In this document: one piece after another, positions 35,701 through 45,094 of the stretch | Position numbering within the stretch: the first letter of the stretch is position 1 | Layout of the letters: each line of letters starts with the position of its first letter | Assembly: GCF_002909235.1 (NCBI RefSeq) | Contig: NZ_PHQQ01000002.1 | Location: 124,001-188,000, forward strand | Length of the DNA: 64,000 bases | Direction: 5' to 3' | Source: Arenibacter catalasegens | GTDB taxonomy: Bacteria > Bacteroidota > Bacteroidia > Flavobacteriales > Flavobacteriaceae | Position numbers and translations under genes: made by a program | The notes under the pieces: generated by a model | Database searches by the model: none | Seen by the model: the letters and a program-made list of their open reading frames with translations, nothing else | Told to the model about the DNA's origin: nothing

Positions 35701-36911
35701 GTGTAATTATTATTTTTCAAATCCAGAATATCTATTCCACCACCGTCCATTCCTATCCATAGCTTATCCGAGGGATCTTTTACAATTGACGTAACCGAAC
35801 TAATTTGCAAAGAATTGGGGTTATTGTACAGACTTTCTATGTCTTTAAACTTGTCATATAACTTATCATAGACAGCTACCCCTTTATTGTAATAACCGAG
35901 CCATATTTTTTGATCGTTATCCAAGTACAAGGTCCATATAGAATTGGACAGCAGACTTTTTTCATCTTTTTTATTGGTTAAATAATGATTCAATACAACC
36001 CCACTATCATTTATATGAAACAAGCCATCGTTTTCCGTCCCACACATCAGCGTACCATCGGGGAGCGCCGTTAAAGTAAAAAAGGGATGGGTTGAAAAAG
36101 CGTATTTCTCTATAACCGAAGGTTCACCTATACTAGAATTGCCAATTTTCACCTTATACAAACCATCGTAGAAAGTCCCTACCCAAATATTATTGGCATC
36201 ATCAACAAGTAAAGATCTTACGGAGACCTCAATGGATTTCGACTCCCCTTTGTTCCAAATACCAAAACGTTCAAGAACCCCAGTTTTATCATCCATTACA
36301 TATAGACCCCTATTGGTCCCAGCATAAATTTTACCATTGGAATCCGTCTGAATGGCCCTTACCACCAAAAGGTCTGAATCATCCGCTTTGTTGACAGTTA
36401 CTTTTTCCACCTCAAAATTATCGAGATTCATTTTGAACATTCCAAATCGGAAAGAACCTATAAGCAGGTTACCATCATTATCCTCTTTTAGAGCACTTAT
36501 AGGCATTATCGGGCCGTCCTGCATATTGGCAGATACTACCGGAATTCTCTTAAACTGGTCCTTTTCGCGATCGTAAAGGTTTAGTCCAACTTCTGTACCT
36601 ACCCATAATCTATTCCTACTGTCCAAATATGAACAATTAACTTGGCTACTACTTATAGAAGAGGGATCATTAATAATATGCTTGTAGGATTTATAATCTA
36701 TTCCATCATAGCGGTACAGGCCAGAACCGTTGGTCCCAATCCATATAAAACCATAATCATCCTGTAAAATGGAATAAACCCCTACTTTGGAGACTCCTTC
36801 CTTTATATTCACGAAATTTAATTTAGGAACAGCTTTTTGAGACCAGGAATTTGGTATAAAAAGACACAAGACGATAAAAAAAATACAGATTCTTCTAAAA
36901 TCTATTGACAT
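32730..36911 (-). CDS. Hybrid two-component system regulator (HTCS) of the beta-glucan locus
   Basis: The 1393-residue one-protein signalling system has a signal sequence (to about 24), two Reg_prop beta-propellers (about 30-690), a Y_Y_Y domain (about 735-798), one transmembrane helix (about 805-825), a HisKA (ISHEFRTPLTL, near 870), an HATPase with SDTGPGL and GTGIGLEVV, a receiver (about 1135-1250) with IITDVIMPEMDGFE, and a C-terminal AraC-type DNA-binding domain (LSRSQFYRKIKALT, VGFSTPSYFTKCFKEHFG). It senses a breakdown product in the periplasm and activates the adjacent SusC/D locus. All parts look intact. Confidence 0.95.
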   Translation of the reverse strand: MSIDFRRICIFFIVLCLFIPNSWSQKAVPKLNFVNIKEGVSKVGVYSILQDDYGFIWIGTNGSGLYRYDGIDYKSYKHIINDPSSISSSQVNCSYLDSRNRLWVGTEVGLNLYDREKDQFKRIPVVSANMQDGPIMPISALKEDNDGNLLIGSFRFGMFKMNLDNFEVEKVTVNKADDSDLLVVRAIQTDSNGKIYAGTNRGLYVMDDKTGVLERFGIWNKGESKSIEVSVRSLLVDDANNIWVGTFYDGLYKVKIGNSSIGEPSVIEKYAFSTHPFFTLTALPDGTLMCGTENDGLFHINDSGVVLNHYLTNKKDEKSLLSNSIWTLYLDNDQKIWLGYYNKGVAVYDKLYDKFKDIESLYNNPNSLQISSVTSIVKDPSDKLWIGMDGGGIDILDLKNNNYTHINKASNKEYSGLSSDYIQTIFIDSKENIWAGSWDGGIYFLKKGSNRFINYNTSNTHGGLRSNTVMSFDEDKEGTVWIGTYHSGLHSYDPNTKQFKQYNSQPFTNQGINSSSGYKVLVDFQDNLWLGTTQGLYKITKQAGQKFSVVSMVDRMSQESTNNSASNYILSLYESSDRTIWIGTKGAGLCNYQPNTDSFMWYDKRKGLEEENVCGIIESLDGNIWVGGNAGISKMDLKTGEFSNFTTDDGLLANDFNINSTFRDNEGNIYFGSYQGVNYFNPSQIITNTNETSLYLSEFRLFNEKVLPTQEDSPLKKVISETDSIVLNHGQSVFTIEYSGINYTRPEKNEYAYYLEGYEESWNYVGKKRSATYTNLDPGNYTFKLKAANNDGVWNASPLTLQITVLSPWWKTNWALLSYIALFVLGVYLLNKMTQSRIRERQIIHSEREKRLQEKDLDEKKFQFFTNISHEFRTPLTLIINPLKDILNDDSLTLPPRIKEKHSIIYKNTDRLYRLVNELLDFRKLELNKIGVRAKELNLIDLTQEVISHFKEEALDKNIHLSLDSDADDLNIWADESMLEKIIFNLLSNAFKVTPEGGAINIQLLSKDEMYALPLVDITNPTPGVELIISDTGPGLKQEETEKIFERFYQVENLNKTYYGGTGIGLEVVQSFVDLHKGKIDVKSEVGSGTSFRIILPKGTGHFKANEILSDIKEPDSHKERVNLVKPKIEEVSEVGSEEATTAYTLLIVEDNGELRSYLKNELKNQYKILLAKNGKEGLELAKSALPDIIITDVIMPEMDGFEFCKKIKGDLRTSHIPLLMLTAKARIDDRMEGIETGADAYMVKPFDLRLLRLRLSQLITSRQLIFNKYFSVISDVPVNKNTSSLDKDFIEKVLNYINKNIDDPDLSVEALASHLNLSRSQFYRKIKALTNQTANEFLRNIRIERAKQIIENGNTNISEVCYKVGFSTPSYFTKCFKEHFGILPTEVDPIKS

Positions 36912-37168
36912 TGAGTTTAATTTAATTCGGGTGCATGAAAATACGCTTAAAATGGAGATAAAAACTCAAATCCAATAAAAATTCAAATTAACATTATACA
37001 AATTGAGGTTAGGAAATATTGCTCAAAAATGAACAAAGTAATTACAAAGGTTTCCCACCCCATAATCAATATATAAGTACCTATAATTTTAAAGATATAG
37101 GGACTACTTAAAAATCCACAACTTTTCTTTTGACTAAAATTAGCCTATTTTTATCAAAAATTAGCCCA

Positions 37169-38680
37169 ATGGACATCAAAGACAAATTCTTTGCTCATAT
37201 AGAGGAAGGATATACCACAAAAGGAGACTTTATTACTATGGGAGCGGCCATGTTAGATGGGGAAACCATAACCAATGCCCACGTAAAAATTCCATTAAAG
37301 ACCCTTAACAGACATGGTTTGATCGCCGGGGCTACTGGTACTGGGAAGACAAAAACACTACAAATAATAGCCGAAAACTTATCTAACAAAGGTATCCCTG
37401 TATTGCTGATGGACCTTAAAGGAGATCTAAGTGGATTGGCACAACCCAGTCCTGGGCATCCAAAAATAGATGAACGTCACACCAAGATAGGTATACCGTT
37501 TGCTCCAACGGCTTTTCCAGTGGAAATACTTTCACTTTCCGAGCAAGATGGCGTAAAATTACGTGCAACGGTTTCAGAGTTTGGCCCTGTTCTTTTAAGC
37601 CGTATTTTGGACCTTTCCGTAACTCAAGAAGGTATTGTAGCGGTTGTTTTTAAATATTGCGATGACAATAAACTTCCGTTGCTAGATCTAAAAGACTTTA
37701 AAAAGGTACTACAATACGCCACTGAAGAGGGTAAAAAGGAATTCTCCGATGCCTATGGCCGAATCTCTACCAGTTCTACCGGAACGATCCTAAGAAAAAT
37801 AATAGAACTGGAACAGCAAGGTGCGGACCTGTTCTTTGGCGAAAAATCATTTGATGTTGAAGACCTTACTCGCATAGACGAAAATGGTAGGGGCTATATC
37901 AATATTCTTCGCTTAACAGATATACAAGACCGGCCTAAATTATTTTCTACTTTTATGCTGAGCCTATTGGCAGAAATTTACGATACTTTTCCTGAACAAG
38001 GTGATACTGGTAGACCGGAATTGGTTCTTTTTATAGATGAGGCACACCTCATATTCAACGAGGCCTCAAAAGCGCTTTTAAATCAAATAGAAAGCATTGT
38101 AAAATTAATACGTTCCAAAGGAATAGGTATTTATTTTGTTACCCAAAACCCTACCGATGTTCCGGATGCAGTCCTATCCCAATTGGGGCTAAAGGTGCAA
38201 CATGCTTTACGCGCATTTACAGCAAAAGATAGGAAAGCCATAAAACTTACTGCGGAAAATTATCCCATTTCAGAATATTATGACACCAAAGAAGTATTAA
38301 CCTCCCTCGGAATAGGTGAGGCCCTAATCTCTGCCTTGGATGAAAAAGGTAGACCAACACCGCTGGCGGCTACAATGTTGAGGGCTCCAATGAGCCGTAT
38401 GGATATATTAACGGACAAGGAACTAAAAGATGTAATAGACAGCTCAAGATTGGTTAGAAAATATAACGAAACAATAGATCGTGAAAGTGCCTATGAGCTC
38501 CTTAACATAAAGATAGAACAGGCAGAAAAGCTGGCAGAAAAAGAAAAAAGTAGTAGCAGTAGGTCTACTCGGTCAACGACCAGAAGAGCCAGCACACGCC
38601 AAAATCCGATTATAAAAGTTTTAACTAGTGCTACTTTTATTAGGGGAGTCTTGGGGGTTTTAAAAAAGGTAATGCGCTAA
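37169..38680 (+). CDS. HerA/DUF853-family ATPase (YjgR-like)
   Basis: The 503-residue protein has a Walker A GATGTGKTKT near residue 50 and a Walker B LVLFIDEAHLIF near residue 283, plus DLKGDLSGLAQPSPGHP and YFVTQNPTDVPDAVLSQLG, which identify the DUF853/YjgR group of HerA-like ATPases. The C-terminal end has a low-complexity Ser/Arg/Thr segment (SSSSRSTRSTTRRAS) followed by a hydrophobic tail. I use ATG 37169, since the upstream TTG extension is not conserved in character. Cellular role is unclear; HerA relatives move DNA. It is followed by an unrelated lipoprotein gene. Confidence 0.88.
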   Translation: MDIKDKFFAHIEEGYTTKGDFITMGAAMLDGETITNAHVKIPLKTLNRHGLIAGATGTGKTKTLQIIAENLSNKGIPVLLMDLKGDLSGLAQPSPGHPKIDERHTKIGIPFAPTAFPVEILSLSEQDGVKLRATVSEFGPVLLSRILDLSVTQEGIVAVVFKYCDDNKLPLLDLKDFKKVLQYATEEGKKEFSDAYGRISTSSTGTILRKIIELEQQGADLFFGEKSFDVEDLTRIDENGRGYINILRLTDIQDRPKLFSTFMLSLLAEIYDTFPEQGDTGRPELVLFIDEAHLIFNEASKALLNQIESIVKLIRSKGIGIYFVTQNPTDVPDAVLSQLGLKVQHALRAFTAKDRKAIKLTAENYPISEYYDTKEVLTSLGIGEALISALDEKGRPTPLAATMLRAPMSRMDILTDKELKDVIDSSRLVRKYNETIDRESAYELLNIKIEQAEKLAEKEKSSSSRSTRSTTRRASTRQNPIIKVLTSATFIRGVLGVLKKVMR

Positions 38681-38743
38681 TGCATTAATAGGTAACACTT
38701 TTAAACAATAAACAATTTAATTAGGAACTTTGTTCTACATACA

Positions 38744-39292
38744 ATGATAAGAAAATCGATTTTTACTGTGGCCTTAACGTCACTACTATTTATTCAATGT
38801 AACACCAATACAGATTTTGTAATTGCCAAAGACCAGGTGGGCAAATTGCTTAAATCTAACACCATTGAGGAACTTAAAACCATATTTGCTGCCGATTCCA
38901 TAGTTAGGGATACCACATTGACCAGAATAGGCTCAGCGGTCAAAAAAATAAATATTTATGAAAAAGGCGGCAAACAATTACTGGCCCTTACTCCCAATAC
39001 CGATACTATTCCAAAAATTGGAATTCTACGTATTTACGACCCTAGGTATGTAACCGAAAAAGGAGTTGGCCTTAATAGTACGTTTAAAGATATTGAGGAC
39101 AAGCACTCCATCAAAAAAATTACTTCCGCCCTTAATAATGTGGTCATATTCCTAAATGACTCCGACGCCTATTTTACAATTGCCAAAACAGAACTTCCCA
39201 GCAATTTACAATATGGACCAAACACCAATATTGAAGCTGTACAGATTCCTGGTAATGCCAAAATAAAATACATGATGGTAGGCTGGGACTAG
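38744..39292 (+). CDS. Lipoprotein of unknown function
   Basis: The 182-residue protein has a signal and a lipobox-like LLFIQC (C19). The mature part alternates short strands (INIYEKGGKQLLALTP, IPKIGILRIYDPRYVTEKGVGLNS read in parts) and includes FKDIEDKHSIKKI, features seen in small Bacteroidota lipoproteins without known function. It stands 64 bases after the HerA-like gene and 14 bases before an alpha/beta hydrolase gene, so these may be co-transcribed. I do not recognise a named family. Confidence 0.65.
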   Translation: MIRKSIFTVALTSLLFIQCNTNTDFVIAKDQVGKLLKSNTIEELKTIFAADSIVRDTTLTRIGSAVKKINIYEKGGKQLLALTPNTDTIPKIGILRIYDPRYVTEKGVGLNSTFKDIEDKHSIKKITSALNNVVIFLNDSDAYFTIAKTELPSNLQYGPNTNIEAVQIPGNAKIKYMMVGWD

Positions 39293-39305
39293 CCAAAACT
39301 ATCCT

Positions 39306-40145
39306 ATGCAAAAATTATTATACCATATACTAGCACTTTCCTATGGTGTTTATTTTAATTCCATAGCTCTTTTTTCCACTATAGATGTGGGACAAAAGGC
39401 ATTCAATCTTTTTAGTACTCCAAGAAAAGGCAGGATTCTGCCCGACCAGATGGAATATCTACAACAGTTTTTGGGAGAAAAAATATTGGTAAACAACACC
39501 AGACTGCAGACATATACATGTTTTGGGGCACAAGAAACCGTCCTATTGTTGCACGGGTGGGAAAGCAATGCCTTTAGGTGGAGGAATCTCATTGAAAAAT
39601 TACGGGAAAGAGAATTTAATATCATTGCCTTCGATGCTCCAGGACATGGCTATTCGGAAGGAAAAAATCTGAATGTGGTCACCTATGCCGAAAGTGCCAG
39701 GCATCTTATAGACATTTACAAGCCAAAATATATAATTGGGCATTCTATGGGCGGACTTGCCACACTCCATAACCAGTATCAAAACCCAAACACTTCCATC
39801 GAAAAAATAGTGACCCTTGGGGCTCCGGCCGAATTATCGGAATTAATGGCACATTACCAGAACCTACTCAAGTTCAACAACAAGGTTTTACAAAGTTTGG
39901 ACCAACACCTTTACGAGCATCACAATTTTAGAATCAAGGATATTTCCACGCCCATGTTTGCCCAATCCATTACCCAAAAAGGGTTGATCATACATGATGA
40001 ATGGGACAACATTACGCCATTTAGTGCCTCGGAACGACTTCACAAAAACTGGAAAAATAGCAGACTGATAAAAACTAAGGGGCTTGGCCATTCCTTGCAC
40101 CAAGAAGACCTCAACCTCCAGATTGTAGATTTTTTAAAGTCTTGA
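39306..40145 (+). CDS. Alpha/beta hydrolase
   Basis: The 279-residue protein has the alpha/beta hydrolase fold: oxyanion segment LLLHGWESNAFRW, the nucleophile elbow GHSMGGLA (Ser in GHSMGG), a late acidic residue in HDEWDNITPF and the catalytic His in GLGHSLHQED. There is a hydrophobic N-terminus (MQKLLYHILALSYGVYFNSIALF) that may anchor it in the membrane rather than act as a cleaved signal. The substrate is unknown. It follows the lipoprotein gene by 14 bases. Confidence 0.85.
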   Translation: MQKLLYHILALSYGVYFNSIALFSTIDVGQKAFNLFSTPRKGRILPDQMEYLQQFLGEKILVNNTRLQTYTCFGAQETVLLLHGWESNAFRWRNLIEKLREREFNIIAFDAPGHGYSEGKNLNVVTYAESARHLIDIYKPKYIIGHSMGGLATLHNQYQNPNTSIEKIVTLGAPAELSELMAHYQNLLKFNNKVLQSLDQHLYEHHNFRIKDISTPMFAQSITQKGLIIHDEWDNITPFSASERLHKNWKNSRLIKTKGLGHSLHQEDLNLQIVDFLKS

Positions 40146-40249
40146 CATTTGAGGCTATTTCCAGAATTGGACAAATTTACTTCTTTAAAAATGCTTATTT
40201 TTAGGAGCAAATACCTGGCCCTAATACTGTTAACATAATACTTTGATCA

Positions 40250-40675
40250 ATGTCAGAAATAACACCCTTCCATATTGCCATACCCGTACATAATTTGGCC
40301 GAATGCCGTGCCTTTTATGGGGAAATATTAAATTGTAAAGAAGGAAGAAGCAGTGACCATTGGGTTGATTTTAATCTTTTCGGACACCAATTGGTAATCC
40401 ATTACAAACCAAAGGGCAAGGACGAAGAATTGCATCTTAATCCTGTAGATGGAAAAGATGTACCAGTACCCCATTACGGAGTAGTACTGCCTTGGGATAC
40501 CTTTATATCCTTTTCTGAAGAACTTATTGCCAAAGGGGTCAACTTTGTCATAGCTCCTTATATCCGTTTTAAGGGTGAGGTAGGTGAACAAGCGACCATG
40601 TTTTTTTTGGATCCCGCAGGAAATGCCCTGGAATTCAAAGCCTTTAAGGATATGGGACAATTATTTGCCAAATAA
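40250..40675 (+). CDS. VOC (glyoxalase/bleomycin-resistance fold) family protein
   Basis: The 141-residue protein begins [25 protein letters not shown], the standard VOC opening (residues 4-28, read in two parts), and ends with [15 protein letters not shown], in which the late Glu usually binds metal. The middle contains [15 protein letters not shown]. It is probably a dioxygenase-like or lyase-like small enzyme; the substrate is not evident. It is convergent with the isomerase-like gene downstream. Confidence 0.85.
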   Translation: MSEITPFHIAIPVHNLAECRAFYGEILNCKEGRSSDHWVDFNLFGHQLVIHYKPKGKDEELHLNPVDGKDVPVPHYGVVLPWDTFISFSEELIAKGVNFVIAPYIRFKGEVGEQATMFFLDPAGNALEFKAFKDMGQLFAK

Positions 40676-40735
40676 TCGCCCCTCAAATTACTTCATTTTC
40701 CTCTTTACATCCGATATCGGTAATCCAATAGAACT

Positions 40736-41572
40736 TTATAGATTGCTCATAAACTTCATATTGTGCGCCATACTTTCAAAAGGGGTACTAGCATACTCCT
40801 CTTGCTCTATAAATATGTATTTTAACCCAGATTCCTTTTTATGGTCAAGCATTTGTACTATATCCAATCCTCCCTTACCAAACTCGGTACTTTCCTTTTT
40901 CACCATGTCCATATCCTTCAAATGCCACAACGGAAATCTTCCCTTAAAGCGTTTAAAATAGTCCAAAGGGTCCTTACCTGCCACGACTACCCATCCAAGG
41001 TCTAATTCCATATGTACAAGGTCTGGCTGGGTATTATTTAATAAAATATCGTAAAACACCTCTCCGTTCTCGGATTCAAATTCATATTCGTGATTGTGGT
41101 ACCCAAATTTTATATTTCTAGCCTTACATTCTTCCCCGGCCTTATTAAAAGCCTCCGCAACCGACTTATAATTATCCACTGTTTGCCCTTCAGAAGGCAT
41201 GGAAGAACAAATCAAATATTCCTGACCGGCCTCAGCAGCTTGATCCATGGTATTCTGCCAATGTTCGTCCAAGGCAACGTGACCACTCCTAAGCGTCATC
41301 CCAAGATCACTGCAGACATCTTTCATTTCTTTAGGCTTTAGCCCGTAATAAAGTCCTTTTGTGCTTCTAGCAGATTCAATTTGTTTAATTCCCAAAGCGG
41401 CTATCTTTTTTAAAGTTCCAATAGCATCTTCGGTCATTTCCTTACGAAAGGTATACAATTGCACTCCCAAATTCTTCCTTGGGTTCTTAAAAGGCAAGGT
41501 AAACGATGGCAGTAAAACCATCCCAGCTGCCAACATACCTGACTGGACTAAAAAATCTTTTCTTGTTGTCAT
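40736..41572 (-). CDS. Exported sugar phosphate isomerase/epimerase-like TIM-barrel protein
   Basis: The 278-residue protein has a signal-like N-terminus with an RK pair (TTRKDFLVQSGMLAAGM), consistent with Tat-type export, and a xylose-isomerase-like TIM barrel (about 30-275). Typical segments are LGVQLYTFRKEM, YHNHEYEFE, HMELDLGWVVVAGKDP and PLWHLKDMD, with the metal-binding Glu, Asp and His residues of the AP-endonuclease 2 superfamily. It is 16 bases downstream of an aldo/keto reductase gene on the same strand. Both likely act on an oxidised or unusual sugar. Substrate unknown. Confidence 0.85.
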   Translation of the reverse strand: MTTRKDFLVQSGMLAAGMVLLPSFTLPFKNPRKNLGVQLYTFRKEMTEDAIGTLKKIAALGIKQIESARSTKGLYYGLKPKEMKDVCSDLGMTLRSGHVALDEHWQNTMDQAAEAGQEYLICSSMPSEGQTVDNYKSVAEAFNKAGEECKARNIKFGYHNHEYEFESENGEVFYDILLNNTQPDLVHMELDLGWVVVAGKDPLDYFKRFKGRFPLWHLKDMDMVKKESTEFGKGGLDIVQMLDHKKESGLKYIFIEQEEYASTPFESMAHNMKFMSNL

Positions 41573-41588
41573 ATATTTATTCTTTTTA

Positions 41589-42560
41589 TTACTGCGACCA
41601 TGAAGTAGGTTTCCTATCCCACCTGTGGCCTTTCAATTCTTGATATAACTCTTGGCACAAGCCTTTACCATCACTTAATGCCGTATTCATTAGAACGTTT
41701 CTTTCCTTGCGCATTCCTGGAATAATGGTACTTACCGTCTTGTTCATGGTAATAAATCGTAAAGCCATTTCTGCCATTGTCATTCCATTGGGGACAAGAG
41801 GTCTCAATTGATCCGCCTTTTCCGCACTTTGAATTAAATTTTCAGGAACAAAATAAGTCCCTCTCCAATCTCCTTCGGGGAAAGTGGTTTCTTTGGTGAT
41901 GTTACCTGTTAAGGTCCCCTCATCAAAGGGAACCCTTGCTATTACAGCAATATCCAATGCCTCACAAAGAGGAAATAGGATATCTTCAGGGGCTTGGTCA
42001 AAAATATTGTAAATCACCTGTACAGCGTCGAACTTGCCGGTCTTAAGTGCCTTAACACCATTTTCGGGTTCCCATCGGTTTACACTGATACCCATGGCGG
42101 CTACCTTTCCAGACGTTTTTAAATCCTCTATCGCCCTTTGCCATTCTTCCCTATCGGACCAACTGTCGTCCCAAGTATGGAATTGCATGAGATCAATTTG
42201 TTCAGTGCCTAAATTCTTAAGTGTCCTTTCAGTGTATTCCGAAATATGCGTTTTAGGATAAGATTCTTCCAAACTGTATTCCGGTTTGGCAGGCCATTTA
42301 AAATTTTTAGCAGGAATCTTGCTAGCCGTATATATTTTTTTATCGGGATGCCTACGCAACAAATCCCCAAGTAACTTTTCACTATGGCCGTGGCCGTAAG
42401 CCCAGGCGGTATCGAAAAAATTAACCCCTTTCTCAACAGCCAAATCCAAAGCTTTTGCTGACAATAGGTCATCGGACTCGGTCCAACCCCCCATGCCCCA
42501 CATTCCATATCCTACTTCACTAACATCCCAGAGGGTCCTGCCAAATTTTCTTTTAATCAT
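41589..42560 (-). CDS. Aldo/keto reductase
   Basis: The 323-residue protein has the AKR fold: FFDTAWAYGHGHSEKLLG supplies the catalytic Asp and Tyr, YTASKIPAKNF the Lys, and DLMQFHTWDD the His segment. The nucleotide-binding region is near STIIPGMRKERNV. It probably reduces a sugar aldehyde or ketone with NADPH. There is no signal peptide. It shares an operon with the isomerase-like gene that follows by 16 bases. Confidence 0.9.
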   Translation of the reverse strand: MIKRKFGRTLWDVSEVGYGMWGMGGWTESDDLLSAKALDLAVEKGVNFFDTAWAYGHGHSEKLLGDLLRRHPDKKIYTASKIPAKNFKWPAKPEYSLEESYPKTHISEYTERTLKNLGTEQIDLMQFHTWDDSWSDREEWQRAIEDLKTSGKVAAMGISVNRWEPENGVKALKTGKFDAVQVIYNIFDQAPEDILFPLCEALDIAVIARVPFDEGTLTGNITKETTFPEGDWRGTYFVPENLIQSAEKADQLRPLVPNGMTMAEMALRFITMNKTVSTIIPGMRKERNVLMNTALSDGKGLCQELYQELKGHRWDRKPTSWSQ

Positions 42561-42669
42561 ATTTATTCTTTACTTTCTTGCTCCCAGAAATCCCAGATAC
42601 TAGTTAAGGTGAGTTCGATTTAATATTAAACACAAATTACTTAAGACCAATTGATTAAAGATAATGTAT

Positions 42670-42760
42670 CCGTCTCCTCGAGCACAGTCGAGAGGTTATT
42701 GACAATTACAGCTTTAAAATGAGGTCTCTCCCGATAACCATCGAAATGCGCTCGACCGGA
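42670..42760. repeat. Degenerate intergenic palindromic elements
   Basis: CTCGAGCACAGTCGAG (42677-42692) and CCCGATAACCATCG with GCTCGACCGG nearby resemble decayed copies of short palindromes common between flavobacterial genes. No function is apparent. Confidence 0.4.
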
Positions 42761-42822
42761 CAACATTACACTAAACAATTCATTTACAATTAAAAATCAA
42801 TTGAACTCACGTTAATTATTGC

Positions 42823-43683
42823 TTAATATTGATGAAAGGCCTCGGAAACAAACCCCAAAACTTCGGGTAGTGATTCCCTCCAATACGTCCAACTGTGACG
42901 CCCCTCACGCACCCTATATTCATGCGGTACATCTTTCTTTTTAAAGGCAATATGTACTAAACTATTTCCTTCATAAAGAAAATCGTCATCCCCGCAGTCT
43001 ATATACCATCTAACGGTCTTCATAGCTTCAACTGATGAAGCTTGAATTAAGGACAATGCATTGTGCTTTTCATGATAAGCGCTAACAATGCTATCTTCAT
43101 AATTCTCATTATTGTTTTTTAGCCTTTGCTTAAAATCGTCCAAACTTAAAGCCCCGATATAGGCACTTAAAGGACAAGCGGATGAAAACAACTCGGGGCG
43201 ACGCAATGCGTACATGAAGGACCCACCACCCCCCATGGAAAGACCAGCAATTGCCCTGTATTTTTTTTCGCCCTTAATCCGATACTTTTTTTCCACATAA
43301 GGCATTAATTCCTCAAAAAAGAAATCTTCATAACGCCAATCCCCTTTAATGGAATTAAAATAACCCCTGGTGCCCGTATTGGCATCTGGCATTACAATGA
43401 TCATCGATGTAGCTTTTCCGTCTTTTATGGCATTATCGGTAATCCGCAGTACCTCCCCAAATTGTACCCAGCCCGTTTGATCATCACCAGCACCATGTAG
43501 CAAATACAGTACGGGATAGCTCCTATTGGAGGTTTCATAATCAGGCGGCAGATACACTGCAAATTTCCTTTCACCTTTAAGGATTTCGCTCTTCATAGTA
43601 AGCGCGTCGAAAACTTTTCCGCTCTGCCCAGTAACGGGCACAACGCAAAATAATACCCATAGCAATAGCACGTGATTTTTCAT
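42823..43683 (-). CDS. Secreted esterase (esterase D/FrsA-like alpha/beta hydrolase)
   Basis: The 286-residue protein has a signal peptide ending near VVPVTGQ and an esterase-type alpha/beta hydrolase domain. Key segments are VLYLLHGAGDDQTGW, a strand MIIVMPDANTG, the nucleophile GLSMGGGGSFM, an acidic DCGDDDFLYEGN and the late His in REGRHSWTYW. This pattern matches secreted Bacteroidota esterases of the feruloyl- or acetyl-esterase type. Its ester substrate could be a plant or algal polysaccharide, which is inference. It lies alone between FabV and the aldo/keto reductase gene. Confidence 0.87.
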   Translation of the reverse strand: MKNHVLLLWVLFCVVPVTGQSGKVFDALTMKSEILKGERKFAVYLPPDYETSNRSYPVLYLLHGAGDDQTGWVQFGEVLRITDNAIKDGKATSMIIVMPDANTGTRGYFNSIKGDWRYEDFFFEELMPYVEKKYRIKGEKKYRAIAGLSMGGGGSFMYALRRPELFSSACPLSAYIGALSLDDFKQRLKNNNENYEDSIVSAYHEKHNALSLIQASSVEAMKTVRWYIDCGDDDFLYEGNSLVHIAFKKKDVPHEYRVREGRHSWTYWRESLPEVLGFVSEAFHQY

Positions 43684-43744
43684 TTTATAAAAGTTTTCTT
43701 TAATATGGCAATAATCAATTAAAGTGTGATTAAACGGAGCCTAT

Positions 43745-44932
43745 CTATTGAAGGCCTGGAATTTCAACAATTTCATTCACGTCCGCATTATAATCCACTC
43801 CATCAACCATAAACCCAAACAAATTGAAGAAATCTTTTTCATATCCTTTAAGATCTCCGATTTTTGGTAAGGTCTCCGTGGTGGCCTCCTTCCAAAGTTC
43901 AGCCACCCTGGCCTGTACATCATCCCGCATTTCCCAGTCATCTATCCGTATTCTCCCCTGACCATCAACAGGCATATCCTTCACATATAAACGTTCTTGG
44001 AACAAGCGTTGAATCTGCTCTATACATCCTTCATGTATTCCTTCCTCCTTCATTACCTTGTACAATAAGGATATATACAATGGAATAACCGGAATGGCAG
44101 AACTTGCTTGGGTTACCAGAGCCTTATTTACAGATACATAAGCCTTGCCGTTTAATGATTTTAAACTGTCCGTAACTGTAAAGGCGGTAGATTCTAAATG
44201 ATCCTTGGCACGACCTATTGTTCCTTTTCTATACACAGCCTCGGTAAGTGATGGGCCTATATAAGAATAGGCTATTGTTGTAAATCCCTCTGAAAGCAAT
44301 CCTTCCTTTTTTAAGGCATCGATCCACATTTTCCAATCTTCACCGCCCATAACTGCTACCGTATTCTCAATATCATCCCCTTGAGCAGGTTCTATGGACA
44401 CCTCCGATACAACCCCGGTATGAAAGTCAACAGTTTTATTTTGAAATTTGTCCCCTATTGGTTTCAAGACCGATTTATATTTTACTCCTGTATCCGGATG
44501 TGTCCTAACGGGAGAAGCCAAACTATAGATAACCATATCTATTTGTCCTAAATCAGCTTTGATAAGGTCCAAGGTTTGTTTTTTAATTTCATTGGAAAAA
44601 GCATCACCGTTAATACTTTTGGCGTAAAGTCCTGCTTTATTTGCTTCTTTTTCAAAAGCGGCACTGTTATACCATCCTGGTGAAGCAGGCCTTCCCTCTG
44701 AAGGTGGTTTTTCAAAAAATACTCCAATGGTAGCCGCTTCTGAACCAAAGGCACTTGTAATTCTCGAAGCCAGGCCAAAACCTGTGGAAGCCCCTATTAC
44801 CAGCACTTTTTTTGCTCCAGCTATGGTTCCTTTAGACTTTACATATTTTATTTGGTCAATAACATTTTGTTCGCATCCCTTAGGATGAGAGGTTAGGCAT
44901 ATAAATCCACGTGTTCTAGGCTCTATTATCAT
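43745..44932 (-). CDS. fabV: Trans-2-enoyl-(ACP/CoA) reductase FabV
   Basis: The 395-residue enzyme reduces trans-2-enoyl thioesters in the last step of fatty-acid elongation. It opens MIIEPRTRGFICLTSHP and has the NADH-binding KKVLVIGASTGFGLASRI and MVIYSLASPVRTHPDTG. The FabV active site Y-X8-K is present as YRKGTIGRAK. Length and architecture are typical. It is resistant in kind to triclosan-type inhibitors in other bacteria. It follows the dipeptidase gene on the same strand after a 160-base gap. Confidence 0.95.
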   Translation of the reverse strand: MIIEPRTRGFICLTSHPKGCEQNVIDQIKYVKSKGTIAGAKKVLVIGASTGFGLASRITSAFGSEAATIGVFFEKPPSEGRPASPGWYNSAAFEKEANKAGLYAKSINGDAFSNEIKKQTLDLIKADLGQIDMVIYSLASPVRTHPDTGVKYKSVLKPIGDKFQNKTVDFHTGVVSEVSIEPAQGDDIENTVAVMGGEDWKMWIDALKKEGLLSEGFTTIAYSYIGPSLTEAVYRKGTIGRAKDHLESTAFTVTDSLKSLNGKAYVSVNKALVTQASSAIPVIPLYISLLYKVMKEEGIHEGCIEQIQRLFQERLYVKDMPVDGQGRIRIDDWEMRDDVQARVAELWKEATTETLPKIGDLKGYEKDFFNLFGFMVDGVDYNADVNEIVEIPGLQ

Positions 44933-45094
44933 TTCTTAATTTATTTATTGCACTCCCCTTGCTTAGGGCATTTCTAGGTGCATATTATTTACAATTTTCC
45001 CAATTATCGAAGATATATAAAAGATTCAAAAGACATAGTTGTAGCGGCCAAAATTGCATCTTTTAATGTCAATTTTAGTAAGATCATCATTATC

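Noticed and set aside
39350-39625. 91-codon minus-strand ORF inside the alpha/beta hydrolase gene
   Set aside because: It is an antisense frame of a clearly coding gene with catalytic motifs on the plus strand.
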